From NCBI GenBank assembly GCA_022842785.1, contig JALHOW010000008.1, positions 106,031-170,030 of the forward strand: a DNA stretch of 64,000 nt, written 5' to 3'. This DNA comes from Hyphomicrobiaceae bacterium. GTDB taxonomy: Bacteria > Pseudomonadota > Alphaproteobacteria > Rhizobiales > Hyphomicrobiaceae. The position numbers and the translations under genes were made by a program. Below, one piece after another: positions 44,668 through 52,593 of this stretch (position 1 is its first letter; each line of letters opens with the position of its first letter). The notes under the pieces were generated by a model. It worked only from the letters and a program-made list of their open reading frames with translations, was not told the origin of the DNA and did not search any database.

Positions 44668-45634
44668 GGGTCGGGCGTCGGCGTGGCGCGCGGGGTTTCG
44701 GCAGCGGCTCCTCCTCTGCGCACACGAGGCCGAGTCGGGCCGTTTCCTCGGTGATCCATGCGCGGAATGCCGCGATCTTTGGCCGTGTTTCATGGCCATC
44801 GGGGCAGACAATATGGAAGGCGCGCTCGGAGCGCAGGCTCAGGGAAAAGGGAAACATCAGCCGGCCGAGGCGCTCGTCATCCATGGCAAGCGAGCGGACG
44901 CCGAGGAGCACGCCAGCGCCCTCCAGGGCGGCCTCGATGGCGTGATCGGCACTCGAGAAATGCAGGCCGCGGCTCAGGTCCACATGCTCGGCCCCGGCGG
45001 CCCGTAGCCAATCCAGCCAGGTCGGCAGGCCGAACATGCGGCCGAGCGAGTCGTCGTGGATGATGGGGAAGCGGGCGAGATCGTCCGGAGTTTCGAGCGG
45101 CCCGTACTGCGCGATCAGGCGCGGACTGACGACGGGCAGCGTCTCGATCTCCAGGAACTTTCGCGACCAGAGGCTAGGGAATGGGCCCGCCGCATTGCGG
45201 ATGGCGACGTCCACTCCATCCCCGGCAAAGCTCGCGAGCGTGAGGCTCGCCGAGACGCGCACATCGAGTTCAGGGTGAGCGGAGAGAAAGCGATGGAGCC
45301 GCGGCACGAGCCACTTGGCCGTCAGTCCGGGCGGAGCGCTGACCACCAGGATCTGCCCATCGCCGGTCTCCATAACGCGTTCAACCGATTGGCGAATCTG
45401 GGCGAACGCGGCGTTCAGGCCCGGATAGAGCAGCTCGCCGGCCGGGGTCAGGGAAATCGTGCGCGCGCTGCGGTTGAAGAGCCGCTCCCCGAGGAAGGCC
45501 TCGAGACCAGCCACCTGGTGACTGAGCGCGGCCGGCGTCACGTTCAACTCCTCCGCCGCGCGTGAAAAGCTGAGGTGCCGGGCGGTCGCCTCGAAGGCGC
45601 GGAGCGAATTCAGGGCCGGGAGGAGTTTGAGCAT
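44576..45634 (-). CDS. LysR family transcriptional regulator (GcvA-like)
   Basis: The product is 352 residues, about 45 longer than typical. The N-terminal winged helix (1-65) reads LNSLRAFEATARHLSFSRAA, ELNVTPAALSHQVAGLE, RTISLTPAGE. The effector-binding domain follows (about 90-300, starting LVVSAPPGLTAKWLVPRL). The last roughly 50 residues form a Pro/Arg-rich tail that overlaps the 3' end of thiL by 92 bp. GcvA-like regulators often control a divergent gene; here the divergent gene encodes a 62-residue protein 109 bp away. The effector is unknown. Confidence 0.92.
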   Translation of the reverse strand: MLKLLPALNSLRAFEATARHLSFSRAAEELNVTPAALSHQVAGLEAFLGERLFNRSARTISLTPAGELLYPGLNAAFAQIRQSVERVMETGDGQILVVSAPPGLTAKWLVPRLHRFLSAHPELDVRVSASLTLASFAGDGVDVAIRNAAGPFPSLWSRKFLEIETLPVVSPRLIAQYGPLETPDDLARFPIIHDDSLGRMFGLPTWLDWLRAAGAEHVDLSRGLHFSSADHAIEAALEGAGVLLGVRSLAMDDERLGRLMFPFSLSLRSERAFHIVCPDGHETRPKIAAFRAWITEETARLGLVCAEEEPLPKPRAPRRRPTLSATENDPSPNVQAQSAGPERRGRKLRAPK

Positions 45635-45650
45635 GGATCTATTAGATTAT

Positions 45651-45662
45651 CTCAATCATGAG
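45651..45662. promoter_or_regulatory. CTCA-N4-TGAG dyad between LysR gene and small divergent gene
   Basis: A short palindrome, extended with one mismatch to ATCTCA-N4-TGAGGT, lies 17 bp from the LysR start in an AT-rich 109-bp divergent region. Its position fits an autoregulatory LysR binding site that also controls the small gene at 45744. A second hairpin, CCTCGTT / AACGAGG, follows at 45673-45689. Confidence 0.4.
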
Positions 45663-45743
45663 GTGAGGAAGCCTCGTTTGTAACGAGGGAAATGATAGCG
45701 CATATATGCTTCACAAACAAAAACAGAGTTGAGGTGAGCTAAC

Positions 45744-45932
45744 ATGAGCAAGAGCATCTGGGACCATCCGGAGATCACCAGCGAACTCATCGAGAAGTCG
45801 ATGCGCCAGGCCCGTGTCGAGCGCTCGAAGGTCGTGTGGGGACTTCTTCAGAACCTCTTCTCCCGGCCGGAGAGCCGCGAGGCAGAGCTTTCAGATTTCA
45901 GCCTTCAGCAGCGGAAGCTGCGGCTCGGCTGA
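45744..45932 (+). CDS. 62-residue protein of unknown function
   Basis: The small product starts at an ATG preceded by a GAGGTGAG Shine-Dalgarno sequence. It begins SKSIWDHPEITSELIEKSMR, has a helical basic centre (RQARVERSKVVWGLLQNLF) and a polar tail. The Trp/Leu/Phe pattern of the middle suggests an amphipathic helix. Alphaproteobacteria encode many small helical basic proteins next to LysR genes (for example DUF1127), but this sequence does not match DUF1127. Divergence from a GcvA-like regulator suggests it is that regulator's target. Function unknown. Confidence 0.7.
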   Translation: MSKSIWDHPEITSELIEKSMRQARVERSKVVWGLLQNLFSRPESREAELSDFSLQQRKLRLG

Positions 45933-46003
45933 CCGAGTAGCGGGGCGCGGGGTTCGTACGCCCTCCCTCAGATCCGCGTCCCGGCACCGACGGGGCAGTC
46001 TGG

Positions 46004-46780
46004 CTAAAGCGCCAGGCTGCCCCGTAACTTTTGGTGCATGGCGCGGTCGGTCATGTTCAGGCTGAGCGGCGTGACCGAAATACGGTTGTTGTAGACCGAC
46101 CAGAGGTCGGTGCCCTCGCGCGGATTGGAACGGCGGCGCGCGAAGCCGAGCCAGTAGTACGGCGTGCCCCAGGTATCGTGCCGCTCCTCGACGCCCAACG
46201 GGTTGATGTCGCGGCGGCCCTGCTCGGTCACGTCGAGGGCGGTGACCTCGTCAGGCGAGCAATCCGGAAAGTTGATGTTCATCAGTGCGCCTTCCGGCCA
46301 GTCGTGCGCGAGCAGCTTCCTGATAATGCCGGGAGCATGGGCAATCGGCGTCTCCCAGCGGAGATTATCGGCGGGCGATCGCATGCCATAAGAAAGCGAG
46401 AGCGCCATCGACCGGATGCCAAGCAGCGTGCCTTCGAAGGCGCCGGCGATCGTGCCGGAATAGGTGACGTCCTCGGCCATATTGGCACCGCGGTTGACGC
46501 CGCTTAGCACGAGGTCCGGTCCTCCATCCTTGAGCACGTGACGCGTGCCCATGATGACGCTGTCCGTCGGCGTGCCGCGCACGGCATAGACGCGCGGACT
46601 CACTGCGCGCATGCGCAAGGGCTCATTCAGTGAGAGCGAGTGCCCGGTGCCGGACTGGTTCGTCTCCGGTGCGAACACCCAGATCTCGCCATCCGGCCCC
46701 GCGACCTCCTCGGCGATCTGGCGCAGTGCGTGAATGCCGGGCGCGTCGATGCCGTCGTCGTTGGTCACGAGAATGCGCAT
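46004..46780 (-). CDS. surE: 5'/3'-nucleotidase SurE
   Basis: SurE dephosphorylates nucleoside 5'- and 3'-monophosphates and is linked to stationary-phase survival. The 258-residue product begins MRILVTNDDGIDAPGI with the metal-binding Asp pair at residues 8-9. SGTGHSLSL near 43, and SGVNRGANMAEDVTYSGT near 96 with the third metal ligand Asn, complete the active site. Length is normal. In many proteobacteria serS or pcm adjoins surE; here a divergent small membrane protein gene lies upstream. Confidence 0.96.
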   Translation of the reverse strand: MRILVTNDDGIDAPGIHALRQIAEEVAGPDGEIWVFAPETNQSGTGHSLSLNEPLRMRAVSPRVYAVRGTPTDSVIMGTRHVLKDGGPDLVLSGVNRGANMAEDVTYSGTIAGAFEGTLLGIRSMALSLSYGMRSPADNLRWETPIAHAPGIIRKLLAHDWPEGALMNINFPDCSPDEVTALDVTEQGRRDINPLGVEERHDTWGTPYYWLGFARRRSNPREGTDLWSVYNNRISVTPLSLNMTDRAMHQKLRGSLAL

Positions 46781-46976
46781 AGGTCTGGCGGCTCCGCTTC
46801 ATTTCGAGGTTCAGCCTGCCACGATAAAGATTTGAAGTGACAATGGCGAGGCCTCCACCGGTCAAAGCCGAAACCGCGAAACGTCAGACGTCCGCGTGAT
46901 CCGGAACCTCCCTGAAGTGGAAAAATGCCGCCGAGTCAGATAGATTCGGTGCAAGTCCAGCGAGGGAGACACCGCG

Positions 46977-47279
46977 ATGATCGAGAGAACGATGCTGGTG
47001 GCGGCCGGAAAGAAGGCCATGGTTCCCCGGCTGTTCAAGCGAACCCTTCAGATAGCGACGGCGGTCGCGCTGACGGCAAGTGTTTTGCTGATCGTTATCG
47101 TCGGCAACGGCTTCCTGGTGGGGAAAGCGCCGAGTTTCCGCACTGGATGGAACCTCTGGCTGTCGTTCATTCAGCGACCCGACATTCTCTCGACCATGAT
47201 CCTGACGGCCGCAGTTGCGGTAGCTTTCGTGTACTGGCAGCGAAATCAGGAGCGTAAGGCTGGCGGCGCGGCGCGCTAG
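46977..47279 (+). CDS. small two-span membrane protein, unknown family
   Basis: The product is 100 residues. GGGAG lies ten bases before the ATG. Two hydrophobic helices are clear: about residues 25-46 (LQIATAVALTASVLLIVIVG) and 65-84 (MILTAAVAVAFVYW). A short basic C-terminal tail follows. There are no Cys or catalytic motifs. The next gene, 30 bp downstream on the same strand, also encodes a small membrane protein, so the pair may be cotranscribed and could form one small complex. No family is recognised. Confidence 0.65.
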   Translation: MIERTMLVAAGKKAMVPRLFKRTLQIATAVALTASVLLIVIVGNGFLVGKAPSFRTGWNLWLSFIQRPDILSTMILTAAVAVAFVYWQRNQERKAGGAAR

Positions 47280-47309
47280 AGTTCGTCGCCACGCGTTGGG
47301 GGGTAATCC

Positions 47310-47579
47310 ATGCATATGGCTCAGGTGATGCTGGCCGGCCTGCTGCTGCTCGTTGTGTTCGGGCTCTTCGGCAAGTTGTGGGGCCATGACACGGTGAGCA
47401 TTGCCACCGGCGCGAAGTATTTCATTCCCGCCTGGGCGATCATCGCGCTCGTCAATATGTGGGTCGGCGTCACCAAGGCGGGTTACACTGTCGCTCAGGA
47501 GCTGCCGATCCTACTGATCGTTTTTGCGGTTCCGGCGCTAGCGGCCGCCGTCGTCATCTGGCAGCTGGCGAGGGGGTGA
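47310..47579 (+). CDS. small three-span membrane protein, unknown family
   Basis: The 89-residue product is almost entirely hydrophobic, with helices at about residues 3-21, 33-52 and 64-85, and short polar connections (GKLWGHDTVS and GVTKAGYTVAQ). GGGGGT stands upstream of the ATG as a possible ribosome binding site. Gene order and spacing suggest an operon with the two-span protein just before it. It ends three bases before the convergent xerD stop. No function can be inferred. Confidence 0.65.
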   Translation: MHMAQVMLAGLLLLVVFGLFGKLWGHDTVSIATGAKYFIPAWAIIALVNMWVGVTKAGYTVAQELPILLIVFAVPALAAAVVIWQLARG

Positions 47580-47582
47580 ATG

Positions 47583-48551
47583 CTACTCGCCCGCTTCCGT
47601 CTTCACCTTCGCCAGCGGATGGTTCTCGTAGACGACCTTCTTGAGGCGCTCTTCGAGCACGTGCGTGTAGATCTGCGTCGTCGAGATGTCGGCGTGTCCG
47701 AGCAGTTGCTGGACCGCCCGCAAGTCAGCGCCGCGATCGAGCAGGTGGCTCGCGAAGGCATGACGCAACACGTGAGGGCTCACGCGCTCCGGATCTAGGC
47801 CTGCTTCGCCCGCCAACTCCTTCAATTCAACGCCGAGATGCTGGCGCGTGACGTGGCCCTCGGCACTTTTTGCAGGAAACAGCCACTTCGCCGGCCGCAA
47901 TGACGGCGAGGTATTCGCTGGATCGGCCAGCGCGACCAGATAGCGGTCGAGCGCCATGCGCGCTTCGTTGTTCAGTGGCACCAGCCGCTGGCGCTGACCC
48001 TTGCCTGTGATCGTGAGCACGCGCGGGTCGCCATTCAGCACCTGCCGCGGCAGGGCAACCAGCTCCGAGACGCGCATTCCTGAGGCATACAGCACTTCCA
48101 GCATCGCGTGCAGGCGCAGCGCGCGTAGTCGCTCGCGACCCGTGGCCGTTTCGGTGCGCTGTCGTGCGGTTTCGAGCAGGCGTTCGACTTCGGTAATCGA
48201 CAGTGTCTTCGGGAGCACGCGGGCGAGCTTGGGGCCACTCAGGCCCGCGGCTGCATCTTCCTCGACGATCCCTTCCATCATGAGAAAGCGATAGAGCTGG
48301 CGCACGGCCGAGATCTTGCGAGCCCGCGTCGTCGTTGCGAAGCCGGCTTCCGTGAGATGCTGGACATATGCGGCGAGATCGTCGGGCGTTGCATCTTCGG
48401 GCACGCGGCCGAGATCATCGAGGAACAGCGCCAGATCCTCGAGATCGCGCGCGTAAGCGTCGAGCGTATTGCGGGCGGCGCCCTTCTCGGCCGCCTGCAT
48501 CTCGAGGAAGGTGCGGATATTGGCTCGGGCTCCGGGATCGGGCTGGCTCAT
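47583..48551 (-). CDS. xerD: tyrosine recombinase XerD
   Basis: XerC and XerD resolve chromosome dimers at dif, with XerD activated by FtsK, whose gene lies in this window at 57874. The start at 48551 (MSQPDPGARANIRTFLEMQ) gives 322 residues. An N-terminal SAM-like core-binding domain covers 1-105 (NTLDAYARDLEDL). The catalytic domain has Arg in ASGMRVSEL near 165, Lys in ITGKGQRQRLVPL, HVLRHAFASHLL near 260, and LGHADISTTQIYTH with the nucleophilic Tyr near residue 295. All catalytic residues are intact. XerD is favoured over XerC by motif detail and length, but XerC is possible. Confidence 0.92.
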   Translation of the reverse strand: MSQPDPGARANIRTFLEMQAAEKGAARNTLDAYARDLEDLALFLDDLGRVPEDATPDDLAAYVQHLTEAGFATTTRARKISAVRQLYRFLMMEGIVEEDAAAGLSGPKLARVLPKTLSITEVERLLETARQRTETATGRERLRALRLHAMLEVLYASGMRVSELVALPRQVLNGDPRVLTITGKGQRQRLVPLNNEARMALDRYLVALADPANTSPSLRPAKWLFPAKSAEGHVTRQHLGVELKELAGEAGLDPERVSPHVLRHAFASHLLDRGADLRAVQQLLGHADISTTQIYTHVLEERLKKVVYENHPLAKVKTEAGE

Positions 48552-48589
48552 GCAACCCATTATCCCGCGATTCGGCGCCGGCGCCCAAG

Positions 48590-48820
48590 TCACTGCCGCA
48601 GCAGCCGGACTTCGCTATTCCGCCAGTGAGAGAGTTCGCCGACAGCCTCCAGCTTGCCGTTTCGGCCGAGCCATTCGATACGACTGGCAATCCGTTCGTA
48701 GAATTCGTCGCTATCCTGGCCCAAGATCTTTGACGTTCGAGAAATCACCAATGCGATCTTCAGAAACTCTGGTGCCGATTGCTCCAGAATAGTCTCGTCG
48801 ATCTGCTGGTCGGTGATCAT
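48590..48820 (-). CDS. conserved-looking 76-residue protein of unknown function
   Basis: The ATG lies four bases after the proS stop on the same strand, so it is probably cotranscribed with and translated behind proS. The product is helical and acidic at first (MITDQQIDETILEQSAPEF), then mixed (FYERIASRIEWLGRNGKLEAVG), ending in LSHWRNSEVRLL. There is no signal peptide or membrane segment. The pattern is that of a compact helical protein, but I cannot name a family. It lies upstream of xerD on the same strand, 38 bp away. Confidence 0.6.
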   Translation of the reverse strand: MITDQQIDETILEQSAPEFLKIALVISRTSKILGQDSDEFYERIASRIEWLGRNGKLEAVGELSHWRNSEVRLLRQ

Positions 48821-48824
48821 CCTG

Positions 48825-50171
48825 CTATGCCAGATCGCGTCCCTTCTGGACGAGGTCGATCACCTTGGCGACGGCGGCATCGATGCCGATCGTCTCCTTG
48901 GCGCCGCCCTTGCGCGTCTTGATCTCAGCTTCGCCGGCTTTCACGCCCTTCGGCCCGATCACGAACTGATAGGGGAGGCCGATGACGTCCATGGTCGCGA
49001 ACTTGCCGCCCGCGCGCTCGTCCGTGTCGTCGTAGAGCACGTCGATGCCGGCATTCGTCAGCTTCTCGTAGACGGCGTTGGACGCGGCGTCCGTGTCTTT
49101 GTCGCCCGACTTGAGGTTCACCAGCCCGACCTCGAAGGGCGCGACAGGCACCGGCCACACGCAGCCCGCGTCGTCATGGCTCGCCTCGATGATCGCGCCG
49201 CAGAGACGCGACACGCCGACGCCGTATGAGCCCATGTGTACGGCGACGAGCTTGCCGTCCGGCCCCTGCACCTTGCAGCCCATGGGCTCGGAGTACTTCG
49301 TGCCGAAATAGAAGATGTGGCCGACCTCGATGCCGCGCGCGGAGACCTGCTTGTCAGCCGGAACTTCGGCCGCAAACTTCGCCGCGTCGTGCTTCTCGTC
49401 GGTCGCGGCGTACTGCGAGGTCCACTGTTTGATGATCGGTGAGAGATCGCCGTCGAAATCGACGTCCTTGCCCGGTACGGGCATCTCGATGAGATCCGTG
49501 TGGCAATAGACTTGGCTCTCGCCCGTGTCGGCGAGAATGATGAACTCGTGGCTGAGGTCGCCGCCGATCGGGCCTGTGTCGGCCGCCATGGGAATCGCCT
49601 TCAGGCCCATGCGGGCGAACGTGCGCAGATAGGCGACGAACATGCGGTTGTAAGCGTGGCGCGCGGCATCCGCGTTCAGATCGAAGGAGTAGGCATCCTT
49701 CATGAGGAACTCGCGGCCGCGCATGACGCCGAAGCGCGGACGCACCTCGTCGCGGAACTTCCACTGGATGTGATAGAGGTTGCGCGGCAGATCCTTGTAG
49801 GACTTCACGCTGTCGCGGAAAATCTCGGTGATCAGCTCCTCGTTAGTCGGCCCGTAGAGCATGTCGCGCTCGTGCCGGTCCTTGATGCGCAGCATCTCCT
49901 TGCCATAGGCGTCATAGCGGCCCGACTGGCGCCAGAGGTCGGCCGACTGGATGGTCGGCATGAGCACCTCGATGGCGGCCGAACGGTTCTGCTCCTCGCG
50001 TACGATCTGCTCGATCTTCTTCAGCACCTTGTAGCCGAGCGGCAGCCAGGAATAGATGCCGGCGCTCGCCTGCTTGACCATGGCGGCACGCAGCATGAGC
50101 TGATGGGAGACGATCTCGGCCTCTTTCGGCGTCTCGCGTAGGACCGGCAGGAAGAAGCGTGTGAGGCGCAT
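48825..50171 (-). CDS. proS: prolyl-tRNA synthetase, short type
   Basis: ProRS charges tRNA-Pro. The 448-residue product starts [19 protein letters not shown], has class II motif 1 in [20 protein letters not shown], motif 2 in [26 protein letters not shown] sequence near residue 140, motif 3 in [17 protein letters not shown], and a C-terminal anticodon-binding domain from about 345. It lacks the roughly 180-residue cis-editing insertion of E. coli ProRS, as is normal for alphaproteobacteria, which use stand-alone editing proteins. Three TTGC-N7-GCAA dyads lie 34-115 bp upstream of its start. Confidence 0.96.
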   Translation of the reverse strand: MRLTRFFLPVLRETPKEAEIVSHQLMLRAAMVKQASAGIYSWLPLGYKVLKKIEQIVREEQNRSAAIEVLMPTIQSADLWRQSGRYDAYGKEMLRIKDRHERDMLYGPTNEELITEIFRDSVKSYKDLPRNLYHIQWKFRDEVRPRFGVMRGREFLMKDAYSFDLNADAARHAYNRMFVAYLRTFARMGLKAIPMAADTGPIGGDLSHEFIILADTGESQVYCHTDLIEMPVPGKDVDFDGDLSPIIKQWTSQYAATDEKHDAAKFAAEVPADKQVSARGIEVGHIFYFGTKYSEPMGCKVQGPDGKLVAVHMGSYGVGVSRLCGAIIEASHDDAGCVWPVPVAPFEVGLVNLKSGDKDTDAASNAVYEKLTNAGIDVLYDDTDERAGGKFATMDVIGLPYQFVIGPKGVKAGEAEIKTRKGGAKETIGIDAAVAKVIDLVQKGRDLA

Positions 50172-50204
50172 GGGCGGGGTCTCGACCAGGGTGTTGCGAT
50201 TGTG

Positions 50205-50285
50205 TTGCCACTATCGCAACAGGCTGTTGATTGATGTTGCGCTTAGTGCAAATGGGCTGTTGCGATAATTTTGCGTTTAGCGCAA
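50205..50285. promoter_or_regulatory. cluster of three TTGC-N7-GCAA operators
   Basis: Three perfect dyads with 7-bp centres occupy 50205-50219, 50237-50251 and 50271-50285, with centres 32 and 34 bp apart, about three helical turns. Extra half sites TTGCGAT occur at 50194 and 50260. The cluster is in the divergent 311-bp region between proS and the hydroxyacid dehydrogenase gene. A further dyad GTGCA-N-TGCAC is at 50375-50385. The rest of the region shows no gene. Spacing and symmetry suggest cooperative binding of a dimeric regulator. Confidence 0.65.
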
Positions 50286-50482
50286 CACCCGCCTGCTCTA
50301 GCGACTTCCGCCCGGGGAGGCAATGCGCCGCCGCCAAGTCGGGCGCCGGGGGCCGAACCAGGGGCTGAATTAGTGTGCAATGCACTGTCATTCCTTGGCT
50401 TTGAGTTCCCGGGAGCCATCTGCTAGAGAGGGCCGAGGTTGCGGCAGGCGGCTGCCGCACGAGTGAGCTTCGGACATTTCTC

Positions 50483-51481
50483 ATGGCCAACGCCCCCAAA
50501 AAGCCCCTCGTCATCGTCACGCGCAAGCTGCCGGAGATCGTCGAGACGCGCATGCGGGAGCTTTTCAATGCGCGCCTCAACCTGGACGACACGCCCATGT
50601 CCCAGGCAGCGCTCGTCGACGCCGCGAAGGCCGCCGAGGTCCTGGTGCCGACAGTGACGGACCGCATCGACCGCGCTGTGCTGTCTCAGGCCGGGCCCCA
50701 GCTCAAGCTGATCGCCAACTTCGGCACGGGCGTCGACAACATCGACCTCGACACGGCGAGGAACCGCGGCATCACCGTCACGAACACGCCGGGCGTTCTC
50801 ACAGAGGACACGGCCGACATGACCATGGCACTCATTCTCGCAGTGCCGCGCCGCGTCGTCGAAGGCGCGACCCTTCTCAAGGATCCCCGCTCGAATTGGA
50901 CGGGCTGGTCGCCAACCTGGATGCTCGGCCATCGCATTTTCGGCAAGCGTCTCGGCATCATCGGCATGGGGCGCATTGGCCAAGCTGTTGCCCGCCGCGC
51001 GGCTGCCTTCGGCCTGCAGGTGCACTATCACAACCGCCGCCGCCTCGCCGAGGAGATCGAGCAGGACCTGGACGCCACCTATTGGGACAGCCTCGACCAG
51101 ATGCTGGCGCGCATGGACATCATCTCGGTCAACTGCCCGCACACGCCGGCAACGTATCACCTGCTCTCGGCGCGCCGCCTGAAGCTGATGAAGCCCACGG
51201 CCTACCTCGTGAACACCGCGCGCGGCGAGGTGATCGACGAAAACGAACTCGCGCGCCTTCTCGAGACGGGCGCCATCGCCGGTGCCGGGCTGGACGTGTT
51301 CGAGAACGAGCCGGCGGTCAATCCGAAGCTCCTCGCCTCGCCGCGCGTCGTCGCGCTGCCGCATATGGGCTCGGCGACGCTGGAAGGCCGCATCGACATG
51401 GGCGAGAAGGTTATCATCAACATCAAGACCTTCCTCGATGGCCACGCGCCGCCCGATCGTGTCTATCCGGCCATGTTCTGA
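50483..51481 (+). CDS. D-2-hydroxyacid dehydrogenase (glyoxylate reductase-like)
   Basis: The product is 332 residues. Its NAD-binding fold has LGIIGMGRIGQAVARRA near residues 158-174. The catalytic residues are Arg in NTARGEVIDE near 247, Glu in DVFENEPAVN near 276, and His in LPHMGSATLE near 295, the complete D-isomer-specific set. Similarity of the N-terminal half (PLVIVTRKLPEIVETRM, FGTGVDNIDL) is to bacterial glyoxylate/hydroxypyruvate reductases such as GyaR. It likely reduces glyoxylate or hydroxypyruvate with NAD(P)H in the cytosol. The upstream operator cluster may control it. Confidence 0.93.
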   Translation: MANAPKKPLVIVTRKLPEIVETRMRELFNARLNLDDTPMSQAALVDAAKAAEVLVPTVTDRIDRAVLSQAGPQLKLIANFGTGVDNIDLDTARNRGITVTNTPGVLTEDTADMTMALILAVPRRVVEGATLLKDPRSNWTGWSPTWMLGHRIFGKRLGIIGMGRIGQAVARRAAAFGLQVHYHNRRRLAEEIEQDLDATYWDSLDQMLARMDIISVNCPHTPATYHLLSARRLKLMKPTAYLVNTARGEVIDENELARLLETGAIAGAGLDVFENEPAVNPKLLASPRVVALPHMGSATLEGRIDMGEKVIINIKTFLDGHAPPDRVYPAMF

Positions 51482-51622
51482 TCATCGCGTCGGAACCAGG
51501 GACTTATCCGCGGGTTATCCACAGTATCGGGCGCCGGTAAGCGCGTGCCCGATGCTATGTTTTTCAACGATTCGCCCATGTTTGTCTCTGCGTGCGGGCA
51601 CCCGTGAAAGGGGAGGCCGGTC

Positions 51623-52525
51623 ATGGCAGACGGCAGCAGGACGATCGAACTCGAAGCAGAGGCAGCCGGCGCGGAAGCCGCCCGCGAGGCGAAGGCCGAG
51701 GTGCTCGAGCGGGCCTCGACGCTCCCAGCACCCTCCGGCAAGCGCACGCAGCGCGTGCGGCGCGGCAAGGGCGACTGGCACGAATTCACCGTCGATGTCT
51801 GGATCACCAACCTGAACTCCGTCGAGTTCGGCATTTTCAAGCACAGTCGCAACCGCGCCAAGTCCCGCCAGTTCACGCTCGACATGGATGTGTTTGCGGA
51901 GGTCACCGAAGGCGGTGAACGCACTGGCCTCATCGCCTATCGTGAGGACCTCTGGAAGAAGCAGACGGGCATGGACCGCCGCCTCGTGCTGCGCCTGTTC
52001 GGCGACAAGCTCAACTGGCGCGCCACCATGGACCTCATGCTCGCGCGCTCCCTGCAGCTCACGCTCGGTGCTCGAGGGCTGCCCGTCTCGGCCTACTCGG
52101 TGAACACAGGCGAGCAGATCCACAACATCTACGTCGAGCGCTCGGCCAACAAGTGGCCGCTCATGCCGGAGAACTACTCGTTCTTCGTTCTCGATAAGCA
52201 CCAGCCGATATTCTATCGCCTGCGGCGCGACATGATCGATCTCGGCGGCGACTTCAAGCTCTACGACGCAGCGGGGAACATCGTTGCCTATCTCGACGGC
52301 AAGGTCTTCTCGCTAGGCGGCAAGTGGCGCTGTCGCATCCTGCGCGATCACGCCGACCCGCGACTGCTGCATGTTTTGAAGCTCTTCTGCGCCAAGGAAG
52401 TCTTCGCACGCGACGTCCGCCACCACCTCAAGTCCTTGTGGCGTGGCGTGAGGTCCGGGAAGATCATCCCCAAGATCGACCAGCAGGAAGCCGACCTCTA
52501 CATGAACCCGCGGCGGATGCGGTAA
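51623..52525 (+). CDS. uncharacterised protein with possible tubby-like (LURP-one-type) C-terminal fold
   Basis: The ATG at 51623 follows GGGGAGG. The 300-residue product starts with an Ala/Glu-rich helical segment (1-35), then a globular part. Residues about 190-250 read FFVLDKHQPIFYRLRR, FKLYDAAGNIVAYLDGK and SLGGKWRCRIL, alternating strands with D-x-x-G turns like those of the tubby-C/LURP-one-related fold. There is no signal peptide or membrane helix. The family is not firmly identified, and the fold suggestion is inference only. It is followed by three serine hydrolase genes on the same strand. Confidence 0.6.
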   Translation: MADGSRTIELEAEAAGAEAAREAKAEVLERASTLPAPSGKRTQRVRRGKGDWHEFTVDVWITNLNSVEFGIFKHSRNRAKSRQFTLDMDVFAEVTEGGERTGLIAYREDLWKKQTGMDRRLVLRLFGDKLNWRATMDLMLARSLQLTLGARGLPVSAYSVNTGEQIHNIYVERSANKWPLMPENYSFFVLDKHQPIFYRLRRDMIDLGGDFKLYDAAGNIVAYLDGKVFSLGGKWRCRILRDHADPRLLHVLKLFCAKEVFARDVRHHLKSLWRGVRSGKIIPKIDQQEADLYMNPRRMR

Positions 52526-52593
52526 CCGCCGCAGCACCAATTTCGACTATATTGCAGCGTATTCGGGTTCCCGATCTTGCGGGAGGTCTGCGC

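Noticed and set aside
46921..46976. Possible riboswitch remnant (GGTGCAAGTCC) before a small membrane protein gene
   Set aside because: Only a short resemblance to a cobalamin-type element; no room for a full aptamer and the downstream gene has no cofactor link.
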